From contig NZ_QVPD01000001.1 in NCBI RefSeq assembly GCF_003416885.1, forward strand, positions 1 to 64,000: a DNA stretch of 64,000 bases, read 5' to 3'. Shown piece after piece: positions 35,118 to 45,503 of this stretch; position 1 is the first letter of the stretch, and every line of letters starts with the position of its first letter. A program made the position numbers and the translations under genes. The notes beneath the pieces were generated by a model. That model was not told where the DNA came from. It ran no database searches and saw only the letters and a list, made by a program, of their open reading frames with translations. The DNA comes from Cognatiluteimonas weifangensis (GTDB taxonomy: Bacteria; Pseudomonadota; Gammaproteobacteria; Xanthomonadales; Xanthomonadaceae).

Positions 35118-35531
35118 TTACTTGATCAGGCGCACGTTGACCGGATAGCGGTAGGCGATGCCCTGGTTGGCCTTGATCGCGGCGATGATCACGAACACCA
35201 GCGCGCCGATGCCCACGATCAGCATGACCGGCACCGTCAGCAGCGCGCCGATGCCCAGGCTGAGAATGGTCAGGATCAGCAGGATCACGAAGATCGCAGT
35301 GACCATGATGTTGAAGTTCAGCGCCTCCTTGGCCTGGTCGGCGACGAAGGGCATGGTCTCCTTCTTCATCAGCCAGATCACCAGCGGGCCGATGAAGAAA
35401 CCCCAGCCGCCGACGGCCGACGTCAGCAGGCCGCCCGCCAGCGCGGACAGGTGCGCGAACATGGCCCACTGCCGCTCCTCGGCAGGGATACCGCTCTCGG
35501 CGCCCGTCGGCGCCGGGTTGATGTCGTTCAT
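35118..35531 (-). CDS. DUF4870 membrane protein (second paralogue)
   Basis: A 137-aa DUF4870 protein, closer to the family consensus than its neighbour. Visible segments are ERQWAMFAHLSALAGGLL, GPLVIWLMKKETMPFVADQA, KEALNFNIMVTAIFVILLIL and the C-terminal AIKANQGIAYRYPVNVRLI. It has three to four predicted helices. The ATG at 35531 was chosen over an in-frame start 16 codons upstream. Function is unknown; small proteins like this often sit beside envelope proteases, but no link is shown. Confidence 0.8.
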   Translation of the reverse strand: MNDINPAPTGAESGIPAEERQWAMFAHLSALAGGLLTSAVGGWGFFIGPLVIWLMKKETMPFVADQAKEALNFNIMVTAIFVILLILTILSLGIGALLTVPVMLIVGIGALVFVIIAAIKANQGIAYRYPVNVRLIK

Positions 35532-35626
35532 CAGGTCTTGTCCCCTCTTGTCCGGCGCCCCCTCGGCGCCAGTGGCCAACTGTCGGGGGCCGTGGCCGCG
35601 CAGTCAAGCCGGCCGGAGCCGGGCCC

Positions 35627-36997
35627 TCAGTCCGCGCCGGCCACCGTCATCGCGCCGACCAGGATCGAGCCGGTGCGGATGTGGGAGCGCGGGTCGACGT
35701 CGCTGCCGACCGCCTCGATCGCGCCGAACATCGCCTTGAGGTTGCCGGCCACGGTGATACCGTCGACGGGATACGCGAGTTGCCCGTCCTCGACCATGAA
35801 TCCGGCCGCACCGCGCGAATAATCGCCGGTGACCGCATTCACGCCCTGCCCCATCAGTTCGGTCACCAGCAGGCCGCGGCCCATGCCGCGCAGCAGATCC
35901 GCCAACGGGCCGGCGTTGGCGGCCACCTGCAGGTTGTGCACGCCGCCGGCGTTGGCGGTCGTCGCCAGGCCGAGCTTGCGCGCCGAGTAGCTGCCCAGCA
36001 CGTAGCGCTGCAGCACGCCGTCGCGCACCAGCGGCGCCTGCCGCGTGGCCACGCCCTCGGCATCGAACGCGGCGGAGCGGAAACCGCGCATCAGGAACGG
36101 CAGTTCGTCGATCGCGAACCAGTCCGGGAACAGCCGCGTGCCCGCGGCATCGACCAGGAAGCTGGCCTTGCGGTACAGCGCCCCGCCCGAGACCGCGCCG
36201 ACCAGGTGCCCGATGAGCGAGCGCGCGACCTCGGCCGCGAACAGCACCGGCATTTGCCCGGTGGCGAGCGAGCGCGGCTGCAGGCGCGCGGCGGTGCGCT
36301 CGGCGGCGCGGCGTCCGACCGCGACCGCCGCCTCCAGGTCGTCGGCCGCCAGCGCCGTCGTGTACCAGCCGTCGCGCTGCATCGCCTCGCCGTGGCCGGC
36401 GATCAACGCGCAGCCGATGGTGTGCTGGGTGCTGCGCTCGCGCCCGAGGAAGCCGTGCGAGTTGGCGTACACGCCCAGCGAGGCGCTGCTGCCGACCGAG
36501 GCGCCGTCGGAATTGGCGATCCGCGGGTGCTCGCGGCCCGCCGCCTCGCAGGTCAATGCCAGGTCAATCGCGCGGTCGGGCTCGAGCGCCCACGGATGCC
36601 AGGCATCGAATTCCGGAAAGCCGCCGGCCGGCGGCTGCGCCATCAGCGCGGCGTCGGCCAGGCCCGCGGCCGGATCGTCCTGGGTGTGGCGCGCGATCGC
36701 ACAGGCCTGATCGACGGTGGCGTCGAGGCTGTCGACGCGCAGGTCGGCGGTGCTGGCACTGCCCTTGCGCCGGCCGAAATAGACGGTGACGGCGATGCCG
36801 CGGTCGCGGGTGGATTCCACCGTCTCCACCGCGCCCATGCGCACGTCCACGCTCAGCCCGCGCTCCTCGCTGCACTGGACCTCGGCCTGGCTGGCGCCGC
36901 GCGCGCGGCAGCGCTGCAGCAACTGTCGGGCGATCTCGGCGAGATGATCCAGGCGCGACGGGCTGTCGTCGGCGGCGACGGGGGCGACTGCGTTCAA
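35627..36997 (-). CDS. pmbA: Metalloprotease PmbA/TldE subunit
   Basis: PmbA (TldE) is the non-catalytic partner of TldD in the protease that degrades unfolded peptides and matures microcin B17-type RiPPs. From a TTG at 36997 the protein is 456 aa. TTG was chosen because it follows AGGAAGGA at ideal spacing and yields the family N-terminus; an upstream ATG lacks similarity. Landmarks include [30 protein letters not shown] and [15 protein letters not shown]. It is divergent from darP, and tldD lies on the far side of darP. Confidence 0.94.
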   Translation of the reverse strand: MNAVAPVAADDSPSRLDHLAEIARQLLQRCRARGASQAEVQCSEERGLSVDVRMGAVETVESTRDRGIAVTVYFGRRKGSASTADLRVDSLDATVDQACAIARHTQDDPAAGLADAALMAQPPAGGFPEFDAWHPWALEPDRAIDLALTCEAAGREHPRIANSDGASVGSSASLGVYANSHGFLGRERSTQHTIGCALIAGHGEAMQRDGWYTTALAADDLEAAVAVGRRAAERTAARLQPRSLATGQMPVLFAAEVARSLIGHLVGAVSGGALYRKASFLVDAAGTRLFPDWFAIDELPFLMRGFRSAAFDAEGVATRQAPLVRDGVLQRYVLGSYSARKLGLATTANAGGVHNLQVAANAGPLADLLRGMGRGLLVTELMGQGVNAVTGDYSRGAAGFMVEDGQLAYPVDGITVAGNLKAMFGAIEAVGSDVDPRSHIRTGSILVGAMTVAGAD

Positions 36998-37059
36998 TGG
37001 CTTATCCTTCCTGCAATCCCATGTACGAGAGCCCGGCACGCCATGGCCGGGGGCCGACG

Positions 37060-37641
37060 ATGACGCGAGGCCGCGACGACGAAACCGGGCAATTCCTCGC
37101 CCCCAGCCGCAGCGAGCAACGGCGCGCGGCGCTGGACGTGCTGGCGCTGGGCGAGAAGCTGGCGGCGCTGAGCGCGACGCAACTGGCCAGGCTGCCGATC
37201 CCCGACGCGCTGCTGCCGCACATCCGCGATGCCCAGCGCATCACCGCGCACGTCGCGCGCAAGCGGCAGCTGGCGTTCCTGGCCAAGCAGATGCGGCGCG
37301 AGGACGCCGCCACGCTGGACGCGATCCGCGACGCGCTGGACGCCGGCGGCGAGACCGCGCGGCGCGACACCGCCGCCCTGCACCGGGCGGAAGCCTGGCG
37401 CGAGCGCCTGCTCGCCGACGGCGACGCGGCGCTGGCGGAACTGCTCGTCGCGCATCCCGGCGCCGACCGCCAGCGCCTGCGGCAGCTCGTGCGCAACGTG
37501 GCCGAGGAACGCAACCGCAACAAGCCGCCGCACGCCTTCCGCGAACTGTTCCGGGAACTGCGCGAGTTGCTGGCGCAAGACGCCGCCGCATCCGGCAGGG
37601 ATGCGGGTGCCAATGCGGGCGCGGCATCCGACGACGACTGA
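37060..37641 (+). CDS. darP: Ribosome-associated factor DarP (YjgA, DUF615)
   Basis: DarP promotes late assembly of the 50S subunit peptidyl-transferase centre. The 193-aa product matches the E. coli family in [36 protein letters not shown] and [17 protein letters not shown]. It is highly charged and helical, with an acidic tail. ATG 37060 was chosen; an in-frame ATG at 37021 would add 13 residues. It is transcribed away from pmbA (63 nt between starts) and towards tldD. Confidence 0.92.
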   Translation: MTRGRDDETGQFLAPSRSEQRRAALDVLALGEKLAALSATQLARLPIPDALLPHIRDAQRITAHVARKRQLAFLAKQMRREDAATLDAIRDALDAGGETARRDTAALHRAEAWRERLLADGDAALAELLVAHPGADRQRLRQLVRNVAEERNRNKPPHAFRELFRELRELLAQDAAASGRDAGANAGAASDDD

Positions 37642-37654
37642 CCCTGCTGTCGGG

Positions 37655-37719
37655 CCGGGCGCCGCGCAGGCCCCGCCTGTCGCGCCTGCCGTCGACAGAC
37701 GATCCTGCGCGGCGCCCGG
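37655..37719. terminator. Large hairpin between convergent darP and tldD
   Basis: ccgggcgccgcgcagg (37655-37670) pairs perfectly over 16 nt with 37704-37719. The 33-nt loop contains a smaller ctgtcg/cgacag hairpin. It sits exactly between the convergent stops of darP and tldD, so a two-way terminator role fits, though there is no T run. It may also be a dispersed repeat. Confidence 0.55.
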
Positions 37720-37736
37720 GATGACGGCCACCGGCT

Positions 37737-39179
37737 TCACGCCCGGGTGCCGCCGACGGTGATCTGTTCGATCAGCAGCGACGGCTGGCCGACGCCGACC
37801 GGCACGCTCTGCCCGTCCTTGCCGCATACGCCCACACCCTCGTCCAGCGCCAGGTCGTGGCCGACCATCTTCACCCGCTGCATGGTTTCCGGGCCGTTGC
37901 CGATCAGGGTCGCGCCCTTCACCGGCGCGGTGACCTTGCCGTCCTCGATCAGGTAGGCCTCGGTCGCCGAGAACACGTACTTGCCGCTGGTGATGTCGAC
38001 CTGGCCGCCGCCGAAGTTGACCGCGTACAGGCCGCGCTTGACCGAGCGGATCATCTCTTCCGGGTCGTGCGTGCCGGCGCGCATGTAGGTGTTGGTCATG
38101 CGCGGCATCGGCAGGTGGGCGAAGGATTCGCGGCGGCCGTTGCCGGTCGGCGCCATGCCCATCAGCCGCGCGTTGAGCGTGTCCTGCATGTAGCCGACCA
38201 GCACGCCGTCCTCGATCAGCGTGGTGCACCGGCTCGGCGTGCCCTCGTCGTCGACGTTGAGCGAACCGCGGCGGCCGGCCAGGGTGCCGTCGTCGACGAT
38301 AGTGACGCCGGGCGACGCCACGCGCTGGCCCAGGCGCCCGGCATAGGTCGAGGTGCCCTTGCGGTTGAAGTCGCCTTCCAGGCCGTGGCCGACCGCCTCG
38401 TGCAGCAGCACCCCGGGCCAGCCCGGGCCCAGCACCACCGGCATCGTCCCGGCCGGCGCATCGACCGCTTCCAGGTTCACCAGGGCCTGCCGCAAGGCCT
38501 CGCGCGCGAACTTCTCCGGCTTGCCGTCGGCGAACAGTTGCGCATAGCCGTAGCGGCCGCCGCCGCCGGCATAGCCGCTCTCGCGGCGCCCGCCCTGTTC
38601 GACGATCACCTGCACGTTGATCCGCACCAGCGGGCGCACGTCGGCGGCGAGCACGCCGTCGCTGCGCGCCACCAGCACCGTGTCGACGCCGCCGGACAGG
38701 CTGGCGACCACCTGGCGCACGCGCGGGTCGGCCGCGCGCAGCATGCGGTCCAGCGCGCGCAGCGCCTCGACCTTGTCCTCGTTGCCGAGGCCGTCGATCG
38801 GATCGAGCGCCGGATACAGCGCGCGGCCCTCGCCCGCCACCAGCGCGCGCGCGCCGTGCGCGGCGCCGTCGCGGGCGATGGCGCGCGCGGATCGCGCGGC
38901 CTCCAGCAGCGCCTGCGCGTTGATGTCGTCGGAATACGCGAAACCGGTCTTCTCGCCGGAGATCGCGCGCACGCCCACGCCCTGCTCGATCGAATGCGCG
39001 CCGTCCTTGACGATGCCGTCCTCCACCGTCCAGCTCTCGCGGCGCGCGTGCTGGAAATACAGGTCGCCGAAATCGATGCCCGGGCCCAGCAGGGTGCCGA
39101 AGGCGCGCTCCAGGCCGCCGCTGTCGAGTCCGGAAGGCAGCAACAGGCGGGATTCGGCGAGCTGCAGGGGAAGCGTCAT
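37737..39179 (-). CDS. tldD: Metalloprotease TldD
   Basis: TldD is the zinc-bearing subunit of the TldD/TldE protease. The product is 480 aa. The metal motif [12 protein letters not shown] (HExxxH) is intact, and the third ligand Cys is in GVGVCGKDG near the C-terminus. Other matches are [32 protein letters not shown] and [10 protein letters not shown]. It is the last gene of a minus-strand rng-yhdP-tldD run, as in many gammaproteobacteria, with a 69-nt gap after yhdP. Confidence 0.96.
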   Translation of the reverse strand: MTLPLQLAESRLLLPSGLDSGGLERAFGTLLGPGIDFGDLYFQHARRESWTVEDGIVKDGAHSIEQGVGVRAISGEKTGFAYSDDINAQALLEAARSARAIARDGAAHGARALVAGEGRALYPALDPIDGLGNEDKVEALRALDRMLRAADPRVRQVVASLSGGVDTVLVARSDGVLAADVRPLVRINVQVIVEQGGRRESGYAGGGGRYGYAQLFADGKPEKFAREALRQALVNLEAVDAPAGTMPVVLGPGWPGVLLHEAVGHGLEGDFNRKGTSTYAGRLGQRVASPGVTIVDDGTLAGRRGSLNVDDEGTPSRCTTLIEDGVLVGYMQDTLNARLMGMAPTGNGRRESFAHLPMPRMTNTYMRAGTHDPEEMIRSVKRGLYAVNFGGGQVDITSGKYVFSATEAYLIEDGKVTAPVKGATLIGNGPETMQRVKMVGHDLALDEGVGVCGKDGQSVPVGVGQPSLLIEQITVGGTRA

Positions 39180-39248
39180 GCGGCGGTCCGGAAGCGGAGG
39201 GATGAACCCGAAGGGATGAACAGGAGTTGCGGGCGGGCGGCGCGCGAA

Positions 39249-42200
39249 TCAACCCGCCGGCGGCGGCGCGTGCACCGCCGTGACCCGCGACTGCGCGCCG
39301 TCGACGACCTCGACCCGGGGCTCCTTCCACGGCCCGGTGACGCGGTAGGTCTTCGCCGCCAGCTGTCCCAGCGGCTTGCGCAGCACCGCGTTGGCGGCGG
39401 CGCCGATCGCCGCGCCGACCGGTCCGCCGGCGATGGCGCCGACCGCGGTCAGCAGGTTGCCGGCGCGCGGCAGCACGTCGATGGTCTGGTCGAAGGTCTG
39501 CGCGCGCAGGTCGGCACTGCCGCGGATGCGGATCTGCGCGGCCGGCCCGTCGATCAGCAGATCGTCGCTGTGCGCCTTGCCGGCGTCGATGCGCAGGGTG
39601 CCGGCGAGCTTGTCGAAGGCGAACCCGCGGGCGAAGAAATCGCGGAAATCCAGCGTCAGCCGCCGCGGCAACTGGGCGATGCTGAGCAGGCCGAGCACGC
39701 GCCCGGCGCCGGGCTCGACCTCGGTCAGTTGGCCGTTGCGCGCATCCAGCGTGAGCGTGCCGTCGAGCGTGGCCAGGGCGAACGCCGCCGGGCTGCCGGG
39801 CCAGGCCGCGTCCAGCGACGCCCGCCCGTCGCCGCCGGTGAGCTGGCCGCCGTAGCCGAAGCCGCCGAGCAGGGCGCCGAAGTCGTCGCTGTCGATGGCC
39901 AGGTTCAGTTGCGTGCGCGCCGCCGCCCCGCGGCCGAGCCAGGTGCCCTGGATGTCGATCCGCTGCCGCCGCGCGCGCGTCTGCAACTGCGCGATGCGCA
40001 TGCCCAGCGCCAGCGGCTGGGTGCGCAGCGTGGCGCTGCCCAGCGCGGCCTCGCCGACGCGCAGGTCGGCGATGTCGAACGCCAGCGGCGGCACCCGCGC
40101 CGGATCGATCGCGTCGGTGCCGGCCGGCGGCGCGGACGCGGGCAAGGCGCCACCGGCGGCGGCCGCGCCCGGCAGCGAGGCGCCGCGCCAGTGCACGCGG
40201 GCGAAGCGCCCGGCCACGGTGGCGTCGCTGGCGTCGGGAACCCGCAGGCTGCCCTCCAGCGCCGCGCCCTGCACCTGCACCGACAACCCCCCGGGTGCCG
40301 GCGCCAATTGCAGGCGGGTGTCGGGGAAGCTCGCGCCCAGCAGCGCCAGGCGGTCGGCGCGGACATCGATGCGCCGCAACGCCAGGCCCTGGCCGTCGCC
40401 TCGACCGGCGGCGCCGCCCTTGGCCACCGCGATCCACTCCAGCGCGTCCAGCTCGCCCGCGCGCCCGCCGACGACCAGGCCGGACGCGGGCGGCGCCTCG
40501 GCGACCGTGTCCTCGCCGAGCGCCACGCGCACGCCGGTCTGCGCGGCGCTGCGGGCGCGCAGCGCCATGCGCTTGCCCAGCGTCACCCGCACCTCGCCGC
40601 TGCCCACCGGCAACGCGGTCTCGATGCTGGCCGCCAGGGCTTCGCCCGCGGGCTTGCGCAAGGGCGCCGGCAGCGACAACGCCGTGCCGATCAGGCTGGA
40701 GCGCAACTGCAGCCGCGCCGGCGCCGGTGCCGTCGACGACGCCGCGCGCGGGATCGCAACCGCGGCGGTCCAGGCCGAGCGGCCAGCGACGTACGGTTGC
40801 AGCCAGACCAGTTCCGGCACCCGCTGCAGCAGTCGCTGCGCCGGCAGGCTGGCGTCCAGTTCGGCCTCGAACGCCTGGCGGCGGTCGCGGGTGCCGTCGC
40901 CGGCACGCAGCGACAGCCGTCCGGGCTGGCCGTCGTGGCGCACCGCCAGGCGCTCGGCGACAAACCCACCGCGCCCGTAGGTGGCGCGGCCGCGGACGTC
41001 CTCGAACGCCAGCTTCCAGCGCTTCTCCGCCAGCTTCGCCCCGGCCAGCGCGACCGTGCCGCCCAGCCGGATCTTGCGGCTGGCGTCGTGCAGCGGCAGG
41101 TCCAGGTCGAAGGTGACCGCGGCCAGGCCGCTGGCGCTGAGGTTGTCGAGCGTGGACCCGTAATCCTGCTGCAGCGGGCTGCGGCGCAGCAGGCCGAGCA
41201 GTTTCGCGGCATCGCCGCCGCCCTGCGCCCGCACCGTCAGCGCGGCCGCGCCGAAACGTTCGATGCCGGCATCGAAGCGGCGGATGCCCACGCCGGCCAG
41301 CACGCCCTGGCCGCCGACACTGAAGCCATCGGCGATGAAGGCCAGGTCGGCATCGACATGCTCGGCGGCCGGCCAGTCGGGCTGGAATTTCAGCGTGGCC
41401 TCGCGCAGCCGCGCGCGGGCCTCGAAGCGGCCGTTACGGTCGCGGAACGGCCAGTCGTCGAGGTCGCCGGACACCAGCGCGCGCCCGTCCTCGAGCCGCC
41501 CGCCGACCAGCGCCGCGTCCAGCCACTGCACCACCGCCGGCGGCATCAGGTGGTGGATCCAGAACCCCTTGGCCGCGGTCACGGCGGTGGGCTGCAGTTG
41601 CGCGGCCAGATCGATCCACGGCCGCGTGCCGTCGCCCTGGAACCACAAGCCCCCGCGCACGTCGGCACCGAAATCGCTGCCGCGCACACGCAGCCCCGGC
41701 GTGGCCAGGCGCCAGCCGGCGCCCTCGCGCCAGCCGACCAGGGTGCCGGCGAGGCGCGCGGGATGGACCGTGCCGAAACCGCGCGGCCAGTCGAAGCGGA
41801 ACGGCGCCGCGGGATCGAGCTGGAAGGCGAAACCGTCGTCGTCGCCCTGCAGGGTCCCGCCGAGGCCGGCGAGCCCGGGCGCATCGCCGACCGGGGCGAA
41901 GCCCAGCCCGTCGATGCGGCCGCTGGCGCGCAGGCGGCCGTCGCGCGCGGCCGCGAACACCAGCTCGCTGGCCCGGGCTTGCGGTTTGGCGGCGACGATC
42001 CATTGCCGCAGCCCCGGCGCCATGCGGTCGCTCAGTGCCGCCACCGCCAGCAACGGGCCGACATCGATGCGTTGCGCCAGCAGCGCGCGGCGCTCGCCGC
42101 CGGCCAGCAGCAGCCCGTCCAGCGTCTGCGCCGCGGCGCCGGCGCCGATCCGCAGGTGCGGCGCATCCAGGCGCCAGCCATCGGCAAGGGCACGCCAGCG

Positions 42201-43091
42201 CGCACGCAGCTGCAGGCGCTGGAAGCGGGCGCGCGGCACCTCGCCGGTGGCCAGCGGTGCGCCGCGCAGCGCGACCGCGTCCAGCGCGGCATCCACCGTC
42301 AGCGCGGCGACGCGGTGGTTGCGCAGCTGCGCCCACACTTCGCCGCGACCGCGACCGCCCTCGACCGCGACGCCAGCCAGATGCAGCAGCGGCGCCCATA
42401 CCGCCAGCTCGGCCTGCCGGGCCGCGGCATGGGCGCGACCGTCGCCGCGCACGCGATCGAAATCGAACACCGCCTGCAGCGGCGAGCGGCCTGGTTGCAT
42501 CCAGGCGCGCGCGCCGGCGCGCACCCGGTCGCCGTCCACGCGCAGGCGTACGTCGACCCGCGGCAGCCGCGCATCGATCCCCAGCGCCGGCGCGATCACC
42601 GCCAGCTTGCCGCCGACCACCTGCAATTCGCCCAGGCCTTCCAGCGCCGCGAACGGATCGCCGCCGGCCTGCTGCTGTCCCGGCAGGCCGCGCACCTGCC
42701 AGCGGCCGTCGTCGCCGCGCTCCAGGGTCAGGTCCAGGCCGCGCAGCCGCAGCTCGGTGAACGAGCGCCCCGGCAGCAGCCCGGCATATTGCGACACCAG
42801 CATTTCGGCGTCGCCGATGCTGAACGCCGTGGCGCCCGCGCCCACGCGCAGACCGTCCAGCCGCAGCAGCGGCCCGCGCCGGGTCCATTGCGTCTCGACC
42901 CTGTCGAAGGCCACCGGGCGCCCGGCGCGCTCGCTCAGCCAGGCGGCGATGCGCTCGGGGTGGCGCTCGGCCAGCGGCAACAGCTGGCTGGCCACGCCGG
43001 CGATCAGCGCCATCGCCACCAGCGCGATCGCCGCGGCATACCACAGCCCGCGTCGCGCCAGCCGCAGCCGCCGGTGCCACGATGCGGTCAC
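39249..43091 (-). CDS. yhdP: AsmA-like protein YhdP (TIGR02099 family)
   Basis: YhdP is an inner-membrane-anchored bridge-like protein that, with TamB and YdbH, carries phospholipids to the outer membrane. The 1280-aa product has one N-terminal helix (LWYAAAIALVAMALIAGVAS) and a very long beta-rich periplasmic region ending in the conserved AsmA_2 domain (VLGLLSIAQLPRRLTLDF, KAHSDDLLIDGPAAQIRI and DVLPRAGNLLTAVGAIAGG). It starts at GTG 43091, 18 nt after the rng stop, so co-transcription is likely. A very long open frame on the opposite strand is a GC-driven shadow. Confidence 0.93.
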   Translation of the reverse strand: MTASWHRRLRLARRGLWYAAAIALVAMALIAGVASQLLPLAERHPERIAAWLSERAGRPVAFDRVETQWTRRGPLLRLDGLRVGAGATAFSIGDAEMLVSQYAGLLPGRSFTELRLRGLDLTLERGDDGRWQVRGLPGQQQAGGDPFAALEGLGELQVVGGKLAVIAPALGIDARLPRVDVRLRVDGDRVRAGARAWMQPGRSPLQAVFDFDRVRGDGRAHAAARQAELAVWAPLLHLAGVAVEGGRGRGEVWAQLRNHRVAALTVDAALDAVALRGAPLATGEVPRARFQRLQLRARWRALADGWRLDAPHLRIGAGAAAQTLDGLLLAGGERRALLAQRIDVGPLLAVAALSDRMAPGLRQWIVAAKPQARASELVFAAARDGRLRASGRIDGLGFAPVGDAPGLAGLGGTLQGDDDGFAFQLDPAAPFRFDWPRGFGTVHPARLAGTLVGWREGAGWRLATPGLRVRGSDFGADVRGGLWFQGDGTRPWIDLAAQLQPTAVTAAKGFWIHHLMPPAVVQWLDAALVGGRLEDGRALVSGDLDDWPFRDRNGRFEARARLREATLKFQPDWPAAEHVDADLAFIADGFSVGGQGVLAGVGIRRFDAGIERFGAAALTVRAQGGGDAAKLLGLLRRSPLQQDYGSTLDNLSASGLAAVTFDLDLPLHDASRKIRLGGTVALAGAKLAEKRWKLAFEDVRGRATYGRGGFVAERLAVRHDGQPGRLSLRAGDGTRDRRQAFEAELDASLPAQRLLQRVPELVWLQPYVAGRSAWTAAVAIPRAASSTAPAPARLQLRSSLIGTALSLPAPLRKPAGEALAASIETALPVGSGEVRVTLGKRMALRARSAAQTGVRVALGEDTVAEAPPASGLVVGGRAGELDALEWIAVAKGGAAGRGDGQGLALRRIDVRADRLALLGASFPDTRLQLAPAPGGLSVQVQGAALEGSLRVPDASDATVAGRFARVHWRGASLPGAAAAGGALPASAPPAGTDAIDPARVPPLAFDIADLRVGEAALGSATLRTQPLALGMRIAQLQTRARRQRIDIQGTWLGRGAAARTQLNLAIDSDDFGALLGGFGYGGQLTGGDGRASLDAAWPGSPAAFALATLDGTLTLDARNGQLTEVEPGAGRVLGLLSIAQLPRRLTLDFRDFFARGFAFDKLAGTLRIDAGKAHSDDLLIDGPAAQIRIRGSADLRAQTFDQTIDVLPRAGNLLTAVGAIAGGPVGAAIGAAANAVLRKPLGQLAAKTYRVTGPWKEPRVEVVDGAQSRVTAVHAPPPAG

Positions 43092-43109
43092 CGCCGCGGT
43101 CCGCCGCGC

Positions 43110-44621
43110 TCAGAGCAGCACGACATCGAACTGCTCCTGCAGGTACTGCGCGTCGGCCTGGAAGCGGATCGACTTGCCGAGGAATTCCTCCAGCTCCGCG
43201 ACCGCGGCCGACTCCTCGTCGGTGATCCGCGCGACCACCTTGGGCGAGGCGATCACCAGCAGCCGCGCGGCCTCGAACTGGCGCACCGCGCGGGTGATCT
43301 CGCGGAAGATCTGGTAGGTCACGGTCTCGCTGGTCTTGAGCATGCCGCGACCGCCGCACTCGTGGCACGGCTCACACAGCTGCCGCTCCAGCGACTCGAC
43401 CGTGCGCTTGCGGGTCATCTCCACAAGGCCCAGCGGCGAGAAGTCGTACACGGTGGTGCGGGCGTGGTCGCGCGCCAGCGACTTCTCCAGCGTGCGCAGC
43501 ACCTGGCGCCGGTGCTCGGCGTCGTGCATGTCGATGAAGTCGATGATGATGATGCCGCCGAGGTTGCGCAGCCGCAGCTGCCGCGCCACCGCCTGCGCCG
43601 CTTCCAGGTTGGTGCGGTAGACGGTTTCCTCCAGGTTGCGCTGGCCCAGGAACGAGCCGGTGTTGACGTCGACCGTGGTCATCGCCTCGGTCTGGTCGAT
43701 CACCAGGTAGCCGCCGGACTTGAGCGGCACTTCCTTCTCCAGCGCGCGCTGGATCTCGTCCTCGACCCCGTACAGGTCGAAGATCGGGCGTGCGCCGGAA
43801 TAGTGCTCGATCCGCGCGGGCAGCCCGGTATCGTCGGCCGGCACCAGCGGCGGCATGTACTGCGCGGCGAATGCGCGCAGGCGCTCGCAGGTCTCGCGCG
43901 AGTCGACCTTGACCTTCTCCACGTCGCGCCGCATCAGGTCGCGCACCGCGCGCATCGGCAGGCTCAGGTCCTCGTACACGCAACTGCCGACGGCCGCCTC
44001 GCGCACCTGCTGCTCGACCAGTTCCCAGACGCGGATCAGGTAGGCGATGTCCTCGGCCAGCGCCTCGGCCGGCTGGCCTTCGGCGTTGGTGCGCACGATG
44101 TAGCCGAAGCCGCCGTGCGGCGCGGCCAGTTCGGTCACCAGCGCCTTGAGCCGCGCGCGCTCGGCCTCGTCCTCGATCCGCGCCGACACGCCGACGACCT
44201 TCGACTGCGGCAGCAGCACCAGGTAGCGCGAGGGAATGCTGATCTGGGTGGTCAGGCGCGCGCCCTTGCTGCCGATCGGGTCCTTGACCACCTGCACCAC
44301 GAGATCCTGGCCTTCGCGCAGCAGTTCGGCGATCGGCGGCACCGGCGCCGGCACCGGGATCGCCTCGGCGGCGCCGTCGTCGCGCACCGGTTGCGCGCGC
44401 TGGATGTCGTTGGCGTGCAGGAAGGCGGCGCGGTCCAGCCCGATCTCGACGAACGCCGCCTGCATGCCGGGCATCACCCGCTGCACCCGGCCCTTGTAGA
44501 TGTTGCCGACCACGCCGCGCGACCAGCCGCGCTCGATGTGCAGCTCCTGCAACATGCCGTTCTCGACGACGGCGACCCGGGTCTCGCGCGGGGTGACATT
44601 AACGAGAATCTCCTCGGTCAC
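43110..44621 (-). CDS. rng: Ribonuclease G
   Basis: RNase G is an RNase E-family endonuclease that processes the 16S rRNA 5' end and some mRNAs. From GTG 44621 the product is 503 aa. The N-terminus EEILVNVTPRETRVAVVENG is diagnostic. An S1 domain follows (NIYKGRVQRVMPGMQAAFVE), then the DNase I-like catalytic region with DVNTGSF and IIIIDFIDMHDAEHR, and the Zn-link Cys pair in CEPCHECGGRG. The C-terminal disordered half of RNase E is absent, supporting Rng. It follows maf after a 190-nt repeat-bearing gap. Confidence 0.95.
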   Translation of the reverse strand: MTEEILVNVTPRETRVAVVENGMLQELHIERGWSRGVVGNIYKGRVQRVMPGMQAAFVEIGLDRAAFLHANDIQRAQPVRDDGAAEAIPVPAPVPPIAELLREGQDLVVQVVKDPIGSKGARLTTQISIPSRYLVLLPQSKVVGVSARIEDEAERARLKALVTELAAPHGGFGYIVRTNAEGQPAEALAEDIAYLIRVWELVEQQVREAAVGSCVYEDLSLPMRAVRDLMRRDVEKVKVDSRETCERLRAFAAQYMPPLVPADDTGLPARIEHYSGARPIFDLYGVEDEIQRALEKEVPLKSGGYLVIDQTEAMTTVDVNTGSFLGQRNLEETVYRTNLEAAQAVARQLRLRNLGGIIIIDFIDMHDAEHRRQVLRTLEKSLARDHARTTVYDFSPLGLVEMTRKRTVESLERQLCEPCHECGGRGMLKTSETVTYQIFREITRAVRQFEAARLLVIASPKVVARITDEESAAVAELEEFLGKSIRFQADAQYLQEQFDVVLL

Positions 44622-44670
44622 GGCAGCGCCCCAAGTCCGGTGGATGGCCGCGGAAACAACTCCCGCAGGA

Positions 44671-44740
44671 CACAAGCTCCCCTTCTCCCGCTTGCGGGGG
44701 AGGAGGGATGTCTGCGAGCCATCTGCTCGCATCCCGACGA
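44671..44740. repeat. Repeat-rich maf-rng intergenic region
   Basis: A ccccttctcccgc segment pairs imperfectly with gcgggggaggaggg, resembling the palindrome family found in dnaE, leuS and after dnaE. Next to it gggatg (44705-44710) and catccc (44730-44735) enclose a second hairpin (tgcgag/ctcgca). The rest of the 190-nt gap shows no gene. Family assignment here is weaker than for the other copies. Confidence 0.45.
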
Positions 44741-44811
44741 ACGCCGGAGCGCCATGCGCGAAGGCCGGACAGGATGGGACCGGGGCCGTCTGCCGACGCC
44801 GCTCGCAACGT

Positions 44812-45381
44812 TCATTTCAGCAGCCCGGCAGCGCGCAGCAAGCGTGCGGTTTCGTACAGCGGCAGGCCCATCACCCCGGAATGGCTGCCCGACAGGTGCG
44901 CGACGAACGCCTGCGCCGCGCCCTGGATCGCGTAGGCGCCAGCCTTGCCGTCCCATTCGCCGGTGGCGACGTAGGCGGCGATCGCGGCGGCGTCCAGCAC
45001 CGCGAAGCTCACTTCCGAAATCGACACCGCCTGCGCCTCGCGCGCGGCCGACACCAGCGACACCGCCGAGATCACCCGGTGCGTGCGTCCGGACAGGCGC
45101 CGCAGCATCGCGGCGGCGTCCGCGGCGTCGCGCGGCTTGCCGAAGACCTCGTCGTCGAGCACGACCTCGGTGTCGGCGCCGAGCACGTGCGCCCCGGCCA
45201 CCGCCATCACCTGCAGCAGCCCGGCTCCGGCCTTCTCGCGCGCCACGCGGCGCACGTAGTCCTCGGGCGGCTCGCCGGGCTGGCGCTGCTCCGGCACGTC
45301 GATGTCCAGCGGCGCGAACGCCAGCCCGAGACGGGCCAGCAGCTCGCGGCGGCGGGGGGATTGCGAGGCGAGATACAGCAT
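44812..45381 (-). CDS. maf: Maf-like nucleotide pyrophosphatase
   Basis: Maf proteins hydrolyse dTTP, UTP or modified NTPs and prevent their incorporation. The 189-aa product has [13 protein letters not shown] (substrate-binding SxRR), [17 protein letters not shown], the KAGAYAIQG motif and [14 protein letters not shown], consistent with the YhdE-type dTTP/UTP pyrophosphatase. The ATG at 45381 gives the family start; an upstream in-frame codon adds unrelated residues. It is divergent from the SIMPL gene and upstream of rng. Confidence 0.94.
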   Translation of the reverse strand: MLYLASQSPRRRELLARLGLAFAPLDIDVPEQRQPGEPPEDYVRRVAREKAGAGLLQVMAVAGAHVLGADTEVVLDDEVFGKPRDAADAAAMLRRLSGRTHRVISAVSLVSAAREAQAVSISEVSFAVLDAAAIAAYVATGEWDGKAGAYAIQGAAQAFVAHLSGSHSGVMGLPLYETARLLRAAGLLK

Positions 45382-45503
45382 CGGCGGAAGAATAACCCGC
45401 ACCCGCGACGCCCCGCCGCCGACCGCGGCACGCAACCCCGTCGCGGCTCACCGCCCGTTCACTCCGGCGCACCCACTCTTTTCCGCATTCACCGGAGACC
45501 CGC

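Noticed and set aside
37857..45395. A plus-strand open frame of about 2500 codons opposite tldD, yhdP, rng and maf
   Set aside because: It is antisense to four well-identified genes, has a His/Arg/Gln/Ala-rich shadow composition, shows no domain, and arises because stop codons are rare at this G+C.
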